DNA of 64,000 nucleotides from JAXMDT01 sp046348685 (GTDB lineage: Bacteria > Pseudomonadota > Alphaproteobacteria > Rickettsiales > UBA998). The translations under genes were made by a program, and so were the position numbers. The notes under the pieces are model-generated. The model had not been told where the DNA came from and searched no databases. It saw only the letters and a program-made list of their open reading frames with translations. The first letter of the stretch is position 1. Every line of letters begins with the position of its first letter. Location: positions 62,001 through 126,000 of the forward strand of contig JAXMDT010000004.1 of the NCBI GenBank assembly GCA_046348685.1. Direction: 5' to 3'. Shown here piece by piece: positions 51,075 through 59,401 of this stretch.

Positions 51075-51474
51075 TCACCATTTATACGAAATACCAACCC
51101 TCACTTCCCACGGTTTCACTTTCACCTCGAAATCGGTCGGTGAATCACCGAGCTTAACGGCACGGGAGACATTTCGCTGTTTTGCATCCAGGTTCAGCGA
51201 AAGCGCTCTGCTGAAACGGTAACGGAAACCTGCCCGCCAGTTGTTATCTTTTTCCCTCGAATATGATGTGTCGCGCGCTTCACTGAATTCCGCGAATGGA
51301 TCGCTGGTTTCGATCGAAGTGCCAAAGAAGGGTACAAGGCGCGCGCCGGGTTCACTGGTATATTGAAACAAAAAATAGCTTCGATCTTTAATGAGTAGTG
51401 GATCAATTGTTCCGCCAGTATCCCCCGCTAACGCAGAGAACGGGATAAGGGCACCCGTTAAAAAATACCGGCAT
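51075..51474 (-). pseudogene. Small outer-membrane beta-barrel-like gene, frameshifted near its start
   Basis: The downstream frame encodes GDTGGTIDPLLIKDRSYFLF, then strands such as NNWRAGFRYRFSRALSLNLD and VKPWEVRVGISYKW with a terminal aromatic, as in small outer-membrane barrels. No start codon exists in that frame before a stop. If one T is removed from the T6 run (A6 at 51460-51465 on the plus strand), the ATG at 51474 yields MPVFLTGALIPFSALA, a fine signal peptide, and a 132-residue protein. GGGAGG lies 19 bases upstream, closer to an ATT codon at 51486. Confidence 0.6.
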
Positions 51475-51677
51475 AGTGTGGCGAATGTGGCAACCTCCCT
51501 ATGTTACAGGGGAGTGTTTCAAATTGTTTCCCCATAGTTAAGATTGTAGCAAGGATTGCTTAAGAAGAAATTAACTTTGTTATGGCATATGCACAATGGG
51601 GGAGACTTTTCGCACGTGCACGATTGCTTCTAAAAATTATCCGAGATTATTTTTGCATCTGCGTTTATACTGAGCCT

Positions 51678-51854
51678 ATGCGTATGTTCATCAAGCATTT
51701 GTTTATCGGAATGGGATCGGTGCTCTCGCTGCCGGCTGCGCCCTTATACCGATATCCTTATCGAAATTCTGCCGAAGGGCTGCGTGCCGACTGCCTGAAA
51801 GTCGGACACGATATCTATAATATCTGGGAGAGACGTGATGTATCAGGAGAATGA
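51678..51854 (+). CDS. Small protein of unknown function
   Basis: 58 residues from the ATG at 51678 (MRMFIKHLFIGMGSVLSLPA). A weakly hydrophobic N-terminus is followed by PLYRYPYRNSAEGLRADCLK and VGHDIYNIWERRD. The frame extends upstream to 51582 but that part looks non-coding. It overlaps the DUF2335 gene start by 20 bases, so the two are probably co-translated. Family not recognised. Confidence 0.5.
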   Translation: MRMFIKHLFIGMGSVLSLPAAPLYRYPYRNSAEGLRADCLKVGHDIYNIWERRDVSGE

Positions 51855-52350
51855 CCGCGACAGGCGGCCAAATAAGCCCTACCGCAACCGCGAACAAAAT
51901 CACGATCGCCGTCATAACCGGGAAAATGCGCCGAAAAAAACTGTCGAGATTTTACCGAATCCGGAAACGCTGGAGAGTTATAATTACGTTGTCGAAGGAT
52001 CGGCCAAACAGATTTTAGAGATGTTCGAACGCGAGCAGAAGCATCGTCACGAATGGGAAATTCAGGCGCTGAAAGTGCACAAGCTTTCCACCGTTATCGG
52101 ACAGATATTGGGATTTCTTATTGCACTGGCGATTTTCGGTTCGGCGAGTTTGATCGGGATTTACGGTGACCGCACCATTGCGGCGACCATCTGGGTCTTC
52201 GGTATTTCCATCGTCGTCATGGCCTCACTCGTCTGGGCGTATGCGCGAGCGATGGGGCAGCGTCCACTCTTTGGCCGTCCGACGATGCGTACGCACTTCC
52301 GTCCCGCCAAAGAAAAGGCCCCGGAAGAAGAAGCGCCCGCGGCGGAATAA
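51835..52350 (+). CDS. DUF2335 membrane protein
   Basis: 171 residues. The first 40 are Arg/Asn-rich and probably disordered. Residues 45-90 (NYVVEGSAKQILEMFEREQK, HRHEWEIQALK) are the DUF2335 coiled-coil signature, followed by two membrane helices (IGQILGFLIALAIFGSASLI, TIWVFGISIVVMASLVWAYA) and a short charged Pro/Glu tail. Members occur in bacteria and some mobile elements; function unknown. Ends just before a palindromic repeat. Confidence 0.82.
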   Translation: MMYQENDRDRRPNKPYRNREQNHDRRHNRENAPKKTVEILPNPETLESYNYVVEGSAKQILEMFEREQKHRHEWEIQALKVHKLSTVIGQILGFLIALAIFGSASLIGIYGDRTIAATIWVFGISIVVMASLVWAYARAMGQRPLFGRPTMRTHFRPAKEKAPEEEAPAAE

Positions 52351-52353
52351 TAT

Positions 52354-52438
52354 GGTCATACCGGCGAAGGCCGGTATCCACGTTTTACTATTAGTATTTA
52401 AAATTAGTGCGTAGATCCGGGTCTTTGCCAGGATGACA
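52354..52438. repeat. Dispersed palindromic element with AT-rich insert
   Basis: Left arm GGTCATACCGGCGAAGGCCG with GTATCCACG, right arm TAGATCCGGGTCTTTGCCAG with GATGACA; arms complementary, separated by about 30 AT-rich bases. Same family as 48756-48809, which lacks the insert. Confidence 0.75.
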
Positions 52439-52489
52439 TATCATATAATCTCACTTCCGGGCATCAGCCGAATCTTTCATGCTGACGAA

Positions 52490-52939
52490 ATGGCACATCA
52501 TCCTATTGTTAGCGAAGCCCGGAGCTGGATCGGTACACGTTTTGCCCATCAGGGCAGGCGCAAGAAATCGGCTGGCGATCATGGCGGGGTCGATTGCCTG
52601 GGACTGCTTGTCGGCGTTGCGCGTGATTTACAACTGCAGGATCGTTTTGGAAACCTGCTCTCAAAATCGGATTCCCTTCATTACAGCAAAGTGCCGGATG
52701 GCAATGCGCTACAACAAAAATTGGCAGAACTACTTTATCCCATTTCGCCGGAAGGGATTGCCTTAGGGGATGTTATCTTATTCAGATTAGATAATAATCC
52801 GCAGCATCTGGCGATTGTGTCGGATTATGCTGCGATGTTTGGTATCATTCATGCCTATGCCCCTTCGCGCAAGGTCGTGGAGCATCGATTGGATGAAAGC
52901 TGGCAGGAGAAAATGGTTGCGGCGTTTAGACTAAACTAA
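52490..52939 (+). CDS. NlpC/P60 cell-wall peptidase, phage/GTA type
   Basis: About 149 residues from the ATG at 52490. VSEARSWIGTRFAHQGRRKK and GVDCLGLLVGVARDL carry the nucleophile Cys, and GDVILFRLDNNPQHLAIVSD the catalytic His, as in NlpC/P60 proteins of phage and gene-transfer-agent tails (gp14 type). The frame continues upstream to an ATG at 52433, but that lies inside the palindromic repeat and has no ribosome site, so I prefer 52490. Cuts peptide bonds in peptidoglycan. No other tail genes adjoin it. Confidence 0.82.
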   Translation: MAHHPIVSEARSWIGTRFAHQGRRKKSAGDHGGVDCLGLLVGVARDLQLQDRFGNLLSKSDSLHYSKVPDGNALQQKLAELLYPISPEGIALGDVILFRLDNNPQHLAIVSDYAAMFGIIHAYAPSRKVVEHRLDESWQEKMVAAFRLN

Positions 52940-53159
52940 ATCCACCCTTTTTAGCGCCACTGAGTACAGGAGAGGGGGCGGTTATCTCTTGATCACGGAA
53001 TGCCATAACTGCAGGCGTTTCAATTTGGTGGGACTTCACTTCGAACACTCCGTCGTGCATGATATTGCTGACGTTTGTTCTAGCATGATTTGTTTTTGCT
53101 TGAGCAAGAAAAGTCTGCACATCGCCACCAGATACGGGAAGTATGACATGCTTAGACAT
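52926..53159 (-). CDS. Small protein of unknown function, second gene of a pair
   Basis: 77 residues, MSKHVILPVSGGDVQTFLAQ onward, no signal or membrane segment. Its ATG overlaps the last codons of the upstream gene by 8 bases (frame-shifted overlap), a clear sign of translational coupling, and its 3' end overlaps the convergent NlpC/P60 gene by 14 bases. Family not recognised. Confidence 0.55.
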   Translation of the reverse strand: MSKHVILPVSGGDVQTFLAQAKTNHARTNVSNIMHDGVFEVKSHQIETPAVMAFRDQEITAPSPVLSGAKKGGFSLV

Positions 53160-53616
53160 ATTTTGCTTTTCCTACTGTCATGCCATTGCGAGTAAGCGCT
53201 GCACGCGCAATCATTTCAAAATCACTCAATTCTACTGTTTCAGGAGGAGTAAACATAACACTGCAGTTTGTATCACTGGAAAGACTAAAAATCTGATACT
53301 GCGATTTAGCGAGCACTTCCAGAAAACGTGAACTGATGACATCCTTGGTGTCGGTCATCATGCTTTCCAGTTTGCCGTGGCCGACGCCGGAAATTTGATA
53401 CTGTACGAATACGGATTTATCATCCGTGCTGGAGCAGAGATAGGTCATTTCCAAATGCGGGTGGTATTTTTGAATGACGTTTGCGATCGCGTCCGCGTAA
53501 ATATTCGCATCTAATTTCGGATCGTGTTCAAAGGAAACCGCTGCTGATTTAAAGCCGCTGGGTTCTACGTGAACAGCGCTGGTGAGAAAATAGGCTTCCT
53601 CGGTATAGGTGGACAT
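53152..53616 (-). CDS. Protein of unknown function, first gene of a Pho-box-linked pair
   Basis: 154 residues, cytoplasmic by sequence. Residues 25-110 look like a compact alpha/beta domain (FEHDPKLDANIYADAIANVI, LEMTYLCSSTDDKSVFVQYQ). The ATG at 53616 has AGGAGAAG upstream. A near-consensus Pho box stands 65 bases before the ATG on the coding strand. With the 77-residue partner it forms a two-gene operon. Family not recognised. Confidence 0.65.
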   Translation of the reverse strand: MSTYTEEAYFLTSAVHVEPSGFKSAAVSFEHDPKLDANIYADAIANVIQKYHPHLEMTYLCSSTDDKSVFVQYQISGVGHGKLESMMTDTKDVISSRFLEVLAKSQYQIFSLSSDTNCSVMFTPPETVELSDFEMIARAALTRNGMTVGKAKYV

Positions 53617-53680
53617 AAAGGCTGACTTCTCCTGCTTCTATCACTCTAGCGTGAGTATTTTAAAGATTTGTGAGGGAAAT

Positions 53681-53698
53681 ATGACAGTTCTGTGACAG
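53681..53698 (-). promoter_or_regulatory. Pho box (PhoB binding site candidate)
   Basis: Minus strand CTGTCACAGAACTGTCAT: two CTGTCA repeats 11 bases apart, matching the PhoB consensus CTGTCATAWAWCTGTCAY at 16 of 18 positions. TAAAAT 18 bases downstream could be the -10. It points toward the operon starting at 53616; the divergent binding-protein gene (53773) might also respond. Confidence 0.65.
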
Positions 53699-53772
53699 CT
53701 TTCAGGGGGTGGTTTCACGCTTTCTTAAAGAGTTTCTGATAGCGTGCGAAGGCTTACTTATCAGCGGTTTAT

Positions 53773-54567
53773 ATGGTCAGATACGCACTTATTGCTACCC
53801 TATGTGCTGCATTACTCGCGCCGTCTGCCTATGCGGAGACGATAACCATCGCCGCTGACGAATGGTGTCCCTATAATTGTGCCCCCGGCAGCGACCAACC
53901 GGGCTTTATGATCGAAATCGCCCGTGAGGTATTAGGAAAGCATGGGATATCTGTAAATTACGTGAATGTGTCCTGGTCGAGGGCTATCTCAGACACGCGA
54001 AAAAAGAAGTATGATGCTATTGTAGGCGCTACGACAGGCGATGCGCCTGATTTTGTTTTCCCTGCCGTGGCGCAAGGCTTTTCTGCCATGGGATTTTACA
54101 CCGCACCGGATAGTACATGGGAGTATCACAATCTAGACTCGCTTGCCGGTGTCTCGCTCGGCGCTATAATGGATTACAGTTATAGCGACGAAGTCGATGA
54201 TTACATCAAGAAAAATAAAAACGATCGAAAGCTGGTGCAGCTGGTTTCCGGCGACAAAGCGCTGCTGCAAAATGTGAAAAAGCTGAGGAGTCATCGCGTT
54301 GATGCCATTATTGACGACATTAACGTGCTCAGTAATTTTCTTGCTAATACAGATCAGGAACGCAGCGTACGTCAAGCCGGCACTTTAAGTTATAAACGCG
54401 GTTATGCCGAGCAGCTGATTTATGTTGCATTCGGGCCAAAACAACCCAAAGCGAAAGAATATGCACGGCTGATGAGCAAAGGAACGCGCGAGCTGCGCGC
54501 ATCCGGCGAGCTACAAAAGATTCTGGATCGCTATAGTGTCAAAGACTGGAAGGATATTGCCGAATGA
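53773..54567 (+). CDS. Periplasmic solute-binding protein, family 3 type
   Basis: 264 residues with a Sec signal (cleavage after PSAYA). ETITIAADEWCPYNCAPGSD, GFMIEIAREVLGKHGISVNY and ISDTRKKKYDAIVGAT give the bacterial family 3 binding fold that usually takes amino acids or small organic ligands. No ABC permease follows. Instead its stop overlaps by 4 bases the start of a histidine kinase, so it probably acts as a periplasmic sensor subunit feeding that kinase. Confidence 0.85.
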   Translation: MVRYALIATLCAALLAPSAYAETITIAADEWCPYNCAPGSDQPGFMIEIAREVLGKHGISVNYVNVSWSRAISDTRKKKYDAIVGATTGDAPDFVFPAVAQGFSAMGFYTAPDSTWEYHNLDSLAGVSLGAIMDYSYSDEVDDYIKKNKNDRKLVQLVSGDKALLQNVKKLRSHRVDAIIDDINVLSNFLANTDQERSVRQAGTLSYKRGYAEQLIYVAFGPKQPKAKEYARLMSKGTRELRASGELQKILDRYSVKDWKDIAE

Positions 54568-56129
54568 TGATGCGTGTTCCTCATCATGAAAAACCGGAAT
54601 CAAGCCTCAAGGCGAGGATCACGATCATGGTGGTGTTGGGGCTTTCGGCGATTGCGGCCGTCATCCTTTTGTTTCTTGCCGGCGCTTTTAAAGAACGCTC
54701 CGAAAGCATTCTGAGGGAACGGGCGAGGGTGATCGCTACCATCAACGCGCAATCGCTCGCCATGCCGCTATGGGACTATAATGAGGATCAGGTGCAATCC
54801 ATATTAGGCGCGCTTTCTGGCGATAGTGATTTTATTTACGGCGTTGTATTTGACCAGGAGAATAAAGTTTTTGCAGAGCAAGGGAAAGTTCCCGAAACTA
54901 TAAATTCACTGCGCGGTATTCGTATTTCTCAGGATATCATCTATAACGACGGTAAGAAAAATGAAAAAATCGGTACGCTGGAAGTTTATTTTTCGACTGA
55001 TTCCATTACAGCCGCGCTTAATAAGGCCCTTAAGCTTGTTCTGCCAAGTTTCATGCTTTTCGCGGCACTGGTCGGTATTGTTGTCTTCAACATTGTACGC
55101 GGGTTTACGCTGCCTATCGAACAATTAGCCGAAGCGATGGCAAATTATCAGCGCGGGCAAAAAGACTTTCTTCTGCCAAAAAATATTTCAACACGTGAAA
55201 TGCAAAACCTTGTTCTGGCATTTTCCGATATGAAGGAAAAATACGATCATTTTAACGAGGAGCTGCAAAAGCAGGTCGATAGCCGGACGGAGGAATTGAA
55301 AGAATATCAGGAGCATCTCGAGCGCCTTGTGGAAGATCAGGTTAAGGATATCAAAAAAGCAAAGGAAGAGGCGGAAACGGCAAACCGCATCAAATCCGAA
55401 TTTCTCGCCAATATGTCGCACGAGCTTCGCACGCCAGTGCATGCCATCATCAATTATTCTGCCATGGGTGAAACCGGCGTCGATAAAGTTGAGAAAGAAA
55501 AAATTCTCAAATACTTTGTCAATATAAACAAGAGTGGCAGCCGCCTTTTGTCGCTTCTGAATAATCTGCTCGATCTTTCTAAAATGGAGGCAGGCTCGAT
55601 GGAATATAATTTCCGTGAGCATCACCTCGGTGCGACGGCGGAGTATGTCTTCGAAGAATTGCGCTCCCTCATTGAAGCGAAAGAACTCCAGCTTGATAAA
55701 CAATATCGCACGGAAAATATGCGGGCTACATATGACGAGCCAAGTATCACCCAGGTGTTGGTCAACTTATTGTCCAATGCAATAAAATTTAGCGATAACG
55801 GTAAAAAACTACTAGCGCGTATTGAAGATGGCATCCTGACCGTAGGCACTTCAAAAATCCCAGCCGTGACCTTTATTCTTGAGGACCAGGGGGTAGGCAT
55901 CCCGGACGAAGAGCTGGAGTTGATCTTCGACAAGTTCGTGCAAAGCAAAAAAACCAAAACAGGAGCCGGGGGCACCGGGCTGGGGCTTGCTATCTGCAAA
56001 AGTATTGTCGAGGCCCATAACGGCAGGATCTGGGCGGAAAATACCGGTGGCGGCGCCCGTTTCACCGTTATGATTCCGCGTTTTACGATCAGCTTAGACG
56101 ATCTCGCAAAAAACACCTTTTCCGCTTAG
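54564..56129 (+). CDS. Membrane sensor histidine kinase
   Basis: 521 residues. Membrane helices near 20-42 and 155-175 flank a 110-residue periplasmic sensor domain. A HAMP-like linker and a long coiled coil (210-275) lead to the DHp helix NMSHELRTPVHAII with phospho-His286, then the ATPase domain with VNLLSNAIKFSDNG (N box), EDQGVGIPDEELELIF (G1) and GAGGTGLGLAICKSI (G2). Coupled to the upstream binding protein; no response regulator is adjacent, so the partner is elsewhere. Confidence 0.9.
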   Translation: MMMRVPHHEKPESSLKARITIMVVLGLSAIAAVILLFLAGAFKERSESILRERARVIATINAQSLAMPLWDYNEDQVQSILGALSGDSDFIYGVVFDQENKVFAEQGKVPETINSLRGIRISQDIIYNDGKKNEKIGTLEVYFSTDSITAALNKALKLVLPSFMLFAALVGIVVFNIVRGFTLPIEQLAEAMANYQRGQKDFLLPKNISTREMQNLVLAFSDMKEKYDHFNEELQKQVDSRTEELKEYQEHLERLVEDQVKDIKKAKEEAETANRIKSEFLANMSHELRTPVHAIINYSAMGETGVDKVEKEKILKYFVNINKSGSRLLSLLNNLLDLSKMEAGSMEYNFREHHLGATAEYVFEELRSLIEAKELQLDKQYRTENMRATYDEPSITQVLVNLLSNAIKFSDNGKKLLARIEDGILTVGTSKIPAVTFILEDQGVGIPDEELELIFDKFVQSKKTKTGAGGTGLGLAICKSIVEAHNGRIWAENTGGGARFTVMIPRFTISLDDLAKNTFSA

Positions 56130-56154
56130 AAGTTCTCTGTCATAACCCTTCGCC

Positions 56155-57546
56155 ATGAGCCAAAAAACAATCATCGGCCGGGAGGAGTGGTGCGCCTTGC
56201 CAGCACTCGGTATCCCAGCCGTTAAAGCGCGGGTGGATTCCGGAGCAAAAACATCCGCTCTGCACGCATTCAACATCCAGACATTCGATAAAGACGGCCG
56301 AACCTTCGTGCGTTTTTCCATAAACCCGATACAGGGTACGCGAAAGATCACTACGCGCACCGAAGCGCCTTTAATCGACCGCCGTGAGGTGAAAAGCTCG
56401 AGCGGCCATGTTGAGTTGCGCTACGTCATCCGCACCCCGATTCGCATGGGCAATGATACATGGGATGCCGAAGTGACGCTGACCAACCGCGATACGATGG
56501 GCTATCGCATGCTGCTTGGCAGGCAGGCGATGCGGGGCCGTCTGCTGGTAGATCCTGAACGTGCATTCTGCCTGGGCAAGCTTACCACGCGTGACGTGAA
56601 TGCCTGCTATAAAGTAGAAACGCTGATGCGAAACCGCGGGCTTTCCATCGCCGTGCTTGGCAACAATCCGGAACTATACTCCAACAAGCGCATCATCGAA
56701 GCCGGCGAGCAGCGCGGCCATACGATGCGCTTCATTAACGTCAAATATTGTTACATGAATATCAGTGCGTCGCATTCTCTGATTCATTATCGCGGCGGAG
56801 AAATTCTCGATAAGGTGGATGCGATCATTCCGCGTCTTCGTCCTTCCATGACGTTTCACGGTTGCGCAGTTACCCGTCACTTCGAGACAGCCGGCATTTT
56901 CGCATTGAATGATGCGGCATCCATTGCGTGCTCACGTGATAAGCTGAAGTCATTGCAGGTGCTGGCGCAAAAAGGCGTAGAAATGCCACTGACCGGTTTT
57001 GCGCATTCCATCGAAGACACGAAGGATTTGATTGAAATGGTTGGCGGCGCTCCTCTTATTATTAAGCTCCTCGAAGGCACGCAGGGCAGGGGCGTTGTGC
57101 TCGCCGATACGAAAAAAGCTGCCGAAAGCGTTATCAACGCCTTCAAGAGTCTGCAGGCCAATATCCTCGTTCAGGAATTTGTTAAAGAAGCGGGCGGTCG
57201 TGATATTCGGTGTTTTGTCGTTGATGGGAAAGTTGTGGGGTCGATGGAACGAAGGGCGGCGGAAGGTGAATTCCGTGCCAATCTGCATTTGGGAGGCACC
57301 TCCGGACCCATAAAGATTACCGGCGAAGAGCGCCGCATGGCTGTCCTTGCTGCCAAGGCGATGGGTCTGAAAGTGGCGGGGGTCGATATTATCCGCTCCG
57401 ATACCGGCCCTAAAGTATTGGAAGTGAATTCTTCCCCAGGACTAGAAGGCATCGAGCAAGCAACCGGAAAAGACATTGCAGGCATGATGATCGAATGTAT
57501 TGAACGCCATGTGATCGGCGATATGCCTAAAAAGCTAATTGCCTGA
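56155..57546 (+). CDS. rimK: RimK-type ATP-grasp ligase with fused retropepsin-like zinc-protease domain
   Basis: 463 residues. Residues 1-140 match the ATP-dependent zinc protease family (RVDSGAKTSALHAFNIQTF, GYRMLLGRQAMRGRLLVDPE). Residues 155-463 are RimK ATP-grasp: SIAVLGNNPELYSNKRIIEA, PLIIKLLEGTQGRGVVLADT, VAGVDIIRSDTGPKVLEVNS with SPGLEGIE. RimK adds glutamate residues to ribosomal protein S6; the two domains are often neighbours and in some bacteria fused. Short gap (25 bases) after the kinase gene, no strong ribosome site. Acting on S6 here is inferred from the family. Confidence 0.88.
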   Translation: MSQKTIIGREEWCALPALGIPAVKARVDSGAKTSALHAFNIQTFDKDGRTFVRFSINPIQGTRKITTRTEAPLIDRREVKSSSGHVELRYVIRTPIRMGNDTWDAEVTLTNRDTMGYRMLLGRQAMRGRLLVDPERAFCLGKLTTRDVNACYKVETLMRNRGLSIAVLGNNPELYSNKRIIEAGEQRGHTMRFINVKYCYMNISASHSLIHYRGGEILDKVDAIIPRLRPSMTFHGCAVTRHFETAGIFALNDAASIACSRDKLKSLQVLAQKGVEMPLTGFAHSIEDTKDLIEMVGGAPLIIKLLEGTQGRGVVLADTKKAAESVINAFKSLQANILVQEFVKEAGGRDIRCFVVDGKVVGSMERRAAEGEFRANLHLGGTSGPIKITGEERRMAVLAAKAMGLKVAGVDIIRSDTGPKVLEVNSSPGLEGIEQATGKDIAGMMIECIERHVIGDMPKKLIA

Positions 57547-57593
57547 TTTTTATGGCTTAATCATTTCTCAATCATTTTCAGCGATAAAAGAGT

Positions 57594-58427
57594 ATGGCGA
57601 ATCCCCAATTCAGCGTCACATTCTATGGCGTGCGTGGCACCATGCCCATGGCGAGTCGTTCGCATTTAGGCGTGGGTGGCAATACGTCCTGTGTCGGGGT
57701 GATGTGTGGCAAACGCCAGCTGGTCTTTGATGCAGGCAGCGGCCTGTTTCCGCTCGGCGAACAAACAGCCGCCAAGGATATTGACATTTTTTTAAGCCAT
57801 ACGCACATCGACCATATTCTGGGCGTGCCTTTTTTCAGTCCGGCTTTCAACGAAAACTCGACCATACGTTTCTGGGCTGGGCACCTCCTGCCGGATTACC
57901 GCCTGGTGGATGTGTTGTCGCGAATCGTCAGCCCGCCCATTTTTCCGCTGACTTTTGCCGATTTCAAAGCTGATCTTTCCTTCCATGACTTCATGGCGGG
58001 AGAACCGGTTCCAGCTGTTCATCTTAAACAAGATGGGATTCGCGTCAGTACGTTGCCATTGTTCCATCCCGATAGGGCGACGGCTTACCGCGTGGATTTT
58101 GAAGGAAAGTCCGTCTGCTATGTAACGGATGTGGAGCATTGTAATGATGAGTTTGACCAAAATCTGGTCAACTTCATCCGTAACAGCGACCTTTTTATTT
58201 ACGATAGTACGTTTGATGATGCCGCATTCGCCAAATATGCGGGGTGGGGACATTCCACCTGGCAGCATGCCATTCGCCTGGGGGAAAAGGCGAAAGTGAA
58301 GCAGGTTGCTTTATTCCATCATGATCCCGGTGCTGATGACGCCTTGCTAAACCAACGCGAAAATGTCGCAAAAACGATGCGCAGCGGCACGTTTATCGCT
58401 CGCGAAGGCATGACAGTTGGCTTGTAA
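57594..58427 (+). CDS. MBL-fold metallohydrolase
   Basis: 277 residues. VTFYGVRGTMPMASRSHLGV and GGNTSCVGVMCGKRQLVFDA, then DIFLSHTHIDHILGVPFFSP with the HxHxDH zinc motif, YVTDVEHCNDEF and VALFHHDPG complete the metallo-beta-lactamase site. The opening resembles the cyclic phosphodiesterase-like branch (GVRGTMP). Substrate unknown. It lies 47 bases after rimK on the same strand. Confidence 0.88.
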   Translation: MANPQFSVTFYGVRGTMPMASRSHLGVGGNTSCVGVMCGKRQLVFDAGSGLFPLGEQTAAKDIDIFLSHTHIDHILGVPFFSPAFNENSTIRFWAGHLLPDYRLVDVLSRIVSPPIFPLTFADFKADLSFHDFMAGEPVPAVHLKQDGIRVSTLPLFHPDRATAYRVDFEGKSVCYVTDVEHCNDEFDQNLVNFIRNSDLFIYDSTFDDAAFAKYAGWGHSTWQHAIRLGEKAKVKQVALFHHDPGADDALLNQRENVAKTMRSGTFIAREGMTVGL

Positions 58428-58530
58428 GGTTTATATTTCAGGTAGTTGCAAAAGCACCAATCTTCACAAAAGGTTAACAAAAATAAACACCTTCTTTTGG
58501 TATGCGTATTCCATCTAAAGGGAGAAATTT

Positions 58531-58917
58531 ATGCTGACATTGGATGATGCTACCAAAGTGAGAGATCATTTAGACGAAATCGTTTCCAACAAAGGAATGC
58601 AGGATAAAGTATCTGTTGGAATCGCTTGCGATAATGGTGAAAAGGATGGGCAGACCTGGAATGTTGTTTTCACATTTCGTGAAGCAGTAAAAGGAAAGTT
58701 TATTAAAGAGACTATGGCGTTACTCATGCCGTTGGCTGAAGGCGCCATTGACCGGCCATTACAAAAACAGGATGTGATGTGCCGTAAGACAGCTTCACTT
58801 GAGAGATACGATTCGGAAACAGGCCAAGCTATACCTAACAGCGCTAATTTAGCTTTAGCTAAATATTATGGATCACACCCTTCTTATACAGATGGAAAAG
58901 GGTACGTCAGGTCTTAG
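58531..58917 (+). CDS. Protein of unknown function
   Basis: 128 residues, MLTLDDATKVRDHLDEIVSN onward; GGGAGAA ribosome site. No signal or membrane helix. The middle (TWNVVFTFREAVKGKFIKET) looks like an alpha/beta fold and the last 30 residues are Tyr/Ser/Gly-rich. Its stop overlaps by 4 bases the convergent cNMP-binding gene. Family not recognised. Confidence 0.6.
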   Translation: MLTLDDATKVRDHLDEIVSNKGMQDKVSVGIACDNGEKDGQTWNVVFTFREAVKGKFIKETMALLMPLAEGAIDRPLQKQDVMCRKTASLERYDSETGQAIPNSANLALAKYYGSHPSYTDGKGYVRS

Positions 58918-59300
58918 TTTTGATTATTCCGCAGCATTTCCAGCAATTCGCTGATTTTGCGGTTCTGATTGCGGATGGTAAGTACAAGGGCGATCAGCAT
59001 CGTATACATAAAGCTGTCCATAGACTGGAGCTTCTTTTTGAAGGACTCAGGGCTAAACTTGTAAACCCAGCAATCTTCGAGCGCCGTAACCGTGGCCGAG
59101 CGAGGGCTCTCACCGACCATAGCCAGTTCGCCAAAGATGTCACCCGGCTCCATTTCTGCTAGGGTGATTTCCTGCCCGGCAACGTTCTTGGTCACTCGTA
59201 CCCGTCCTTCACATAAATAATAAACGCCATCCGGTTCATCACCTTCGCGGAATATAATTCCGCCTTTTTTAATATTGGTGTTTGGCATTATTTCAAGCAT
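58914..59300 (-). CDS. Stand-alone cyclic-nucleotide-binding domain protein
   Basis: 128 residues. A cNMP-binding beta-roll: GIIFREGDEPDGVYYLCEGR, LAEMEPGDIFGELAMVGESP with the FGELA phosphate cassette and RSATVTALEDC where Arg and Ser/Thr contact the phosphate. It ends in a C-helix (FMYTMLIALVLTIRNQNRKI) without the helix-turn-helix of Crp/Fnr regulators. So it probably senses cAMP or cGMP and acts through protein contacts. Divergent from a TPR gene, and an adenylate cyclase lies 3.6 kb away. Confidence 0.85.
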   Translation of the reverse strand: MLEIMPNTNIKKGGIIFREGDEPDGVYYLCEGRVRVTKNVAGQEITLAEMEPGDIFGELAMVGESPRSATVTALEDCWVYKFSPESFKKKLQSMDSFMYTMLIALVLTIRNQNRKISELLEMLRNNQN

Positions 59301-59356
59301 TTCAATACCTAAGCATTAACAAAGTTCTTAACTTTCTTATCATTTTCTTAACTTTT

Positions 59357-59375
59357 ATTACGCATAATGCGTAAT
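59357..59375. promoter_or_regulatory. Perfect 19-base palindrome between divergent genes (operator candidate)
   Basis: ATTACGCATAATGCGTAAT: two 9-base arms around a single A, lying between the cNMP-binding gene (start 59300) and the TPR-FecR operon (start 59402). An extra ATGCG follows directly. It does not match Crp (TGTGA-N6-TCACA) or Fnr sites. Confidence 0.55.
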
Positions 59376-59401
59376 GCGTCTCTTTTGAGGAGGTCACTCG
59401 C

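Noticed and set aside
51560..51574. Single TTAA-N7-TTAA box before the DUF2335 pair
   Set aside because: One such pair is expected by chance in a window of this size, and it lies in AT-rich DNA; no array and no other support.
51678..53616. Toxin-antitoxin pairs among small overlapping genes
   Set aside because: Neither pair (51678/51835, 53152/52926) shows toxin or antitoxin motifs; one member is DUF2335 and the other pair has a Pho box.
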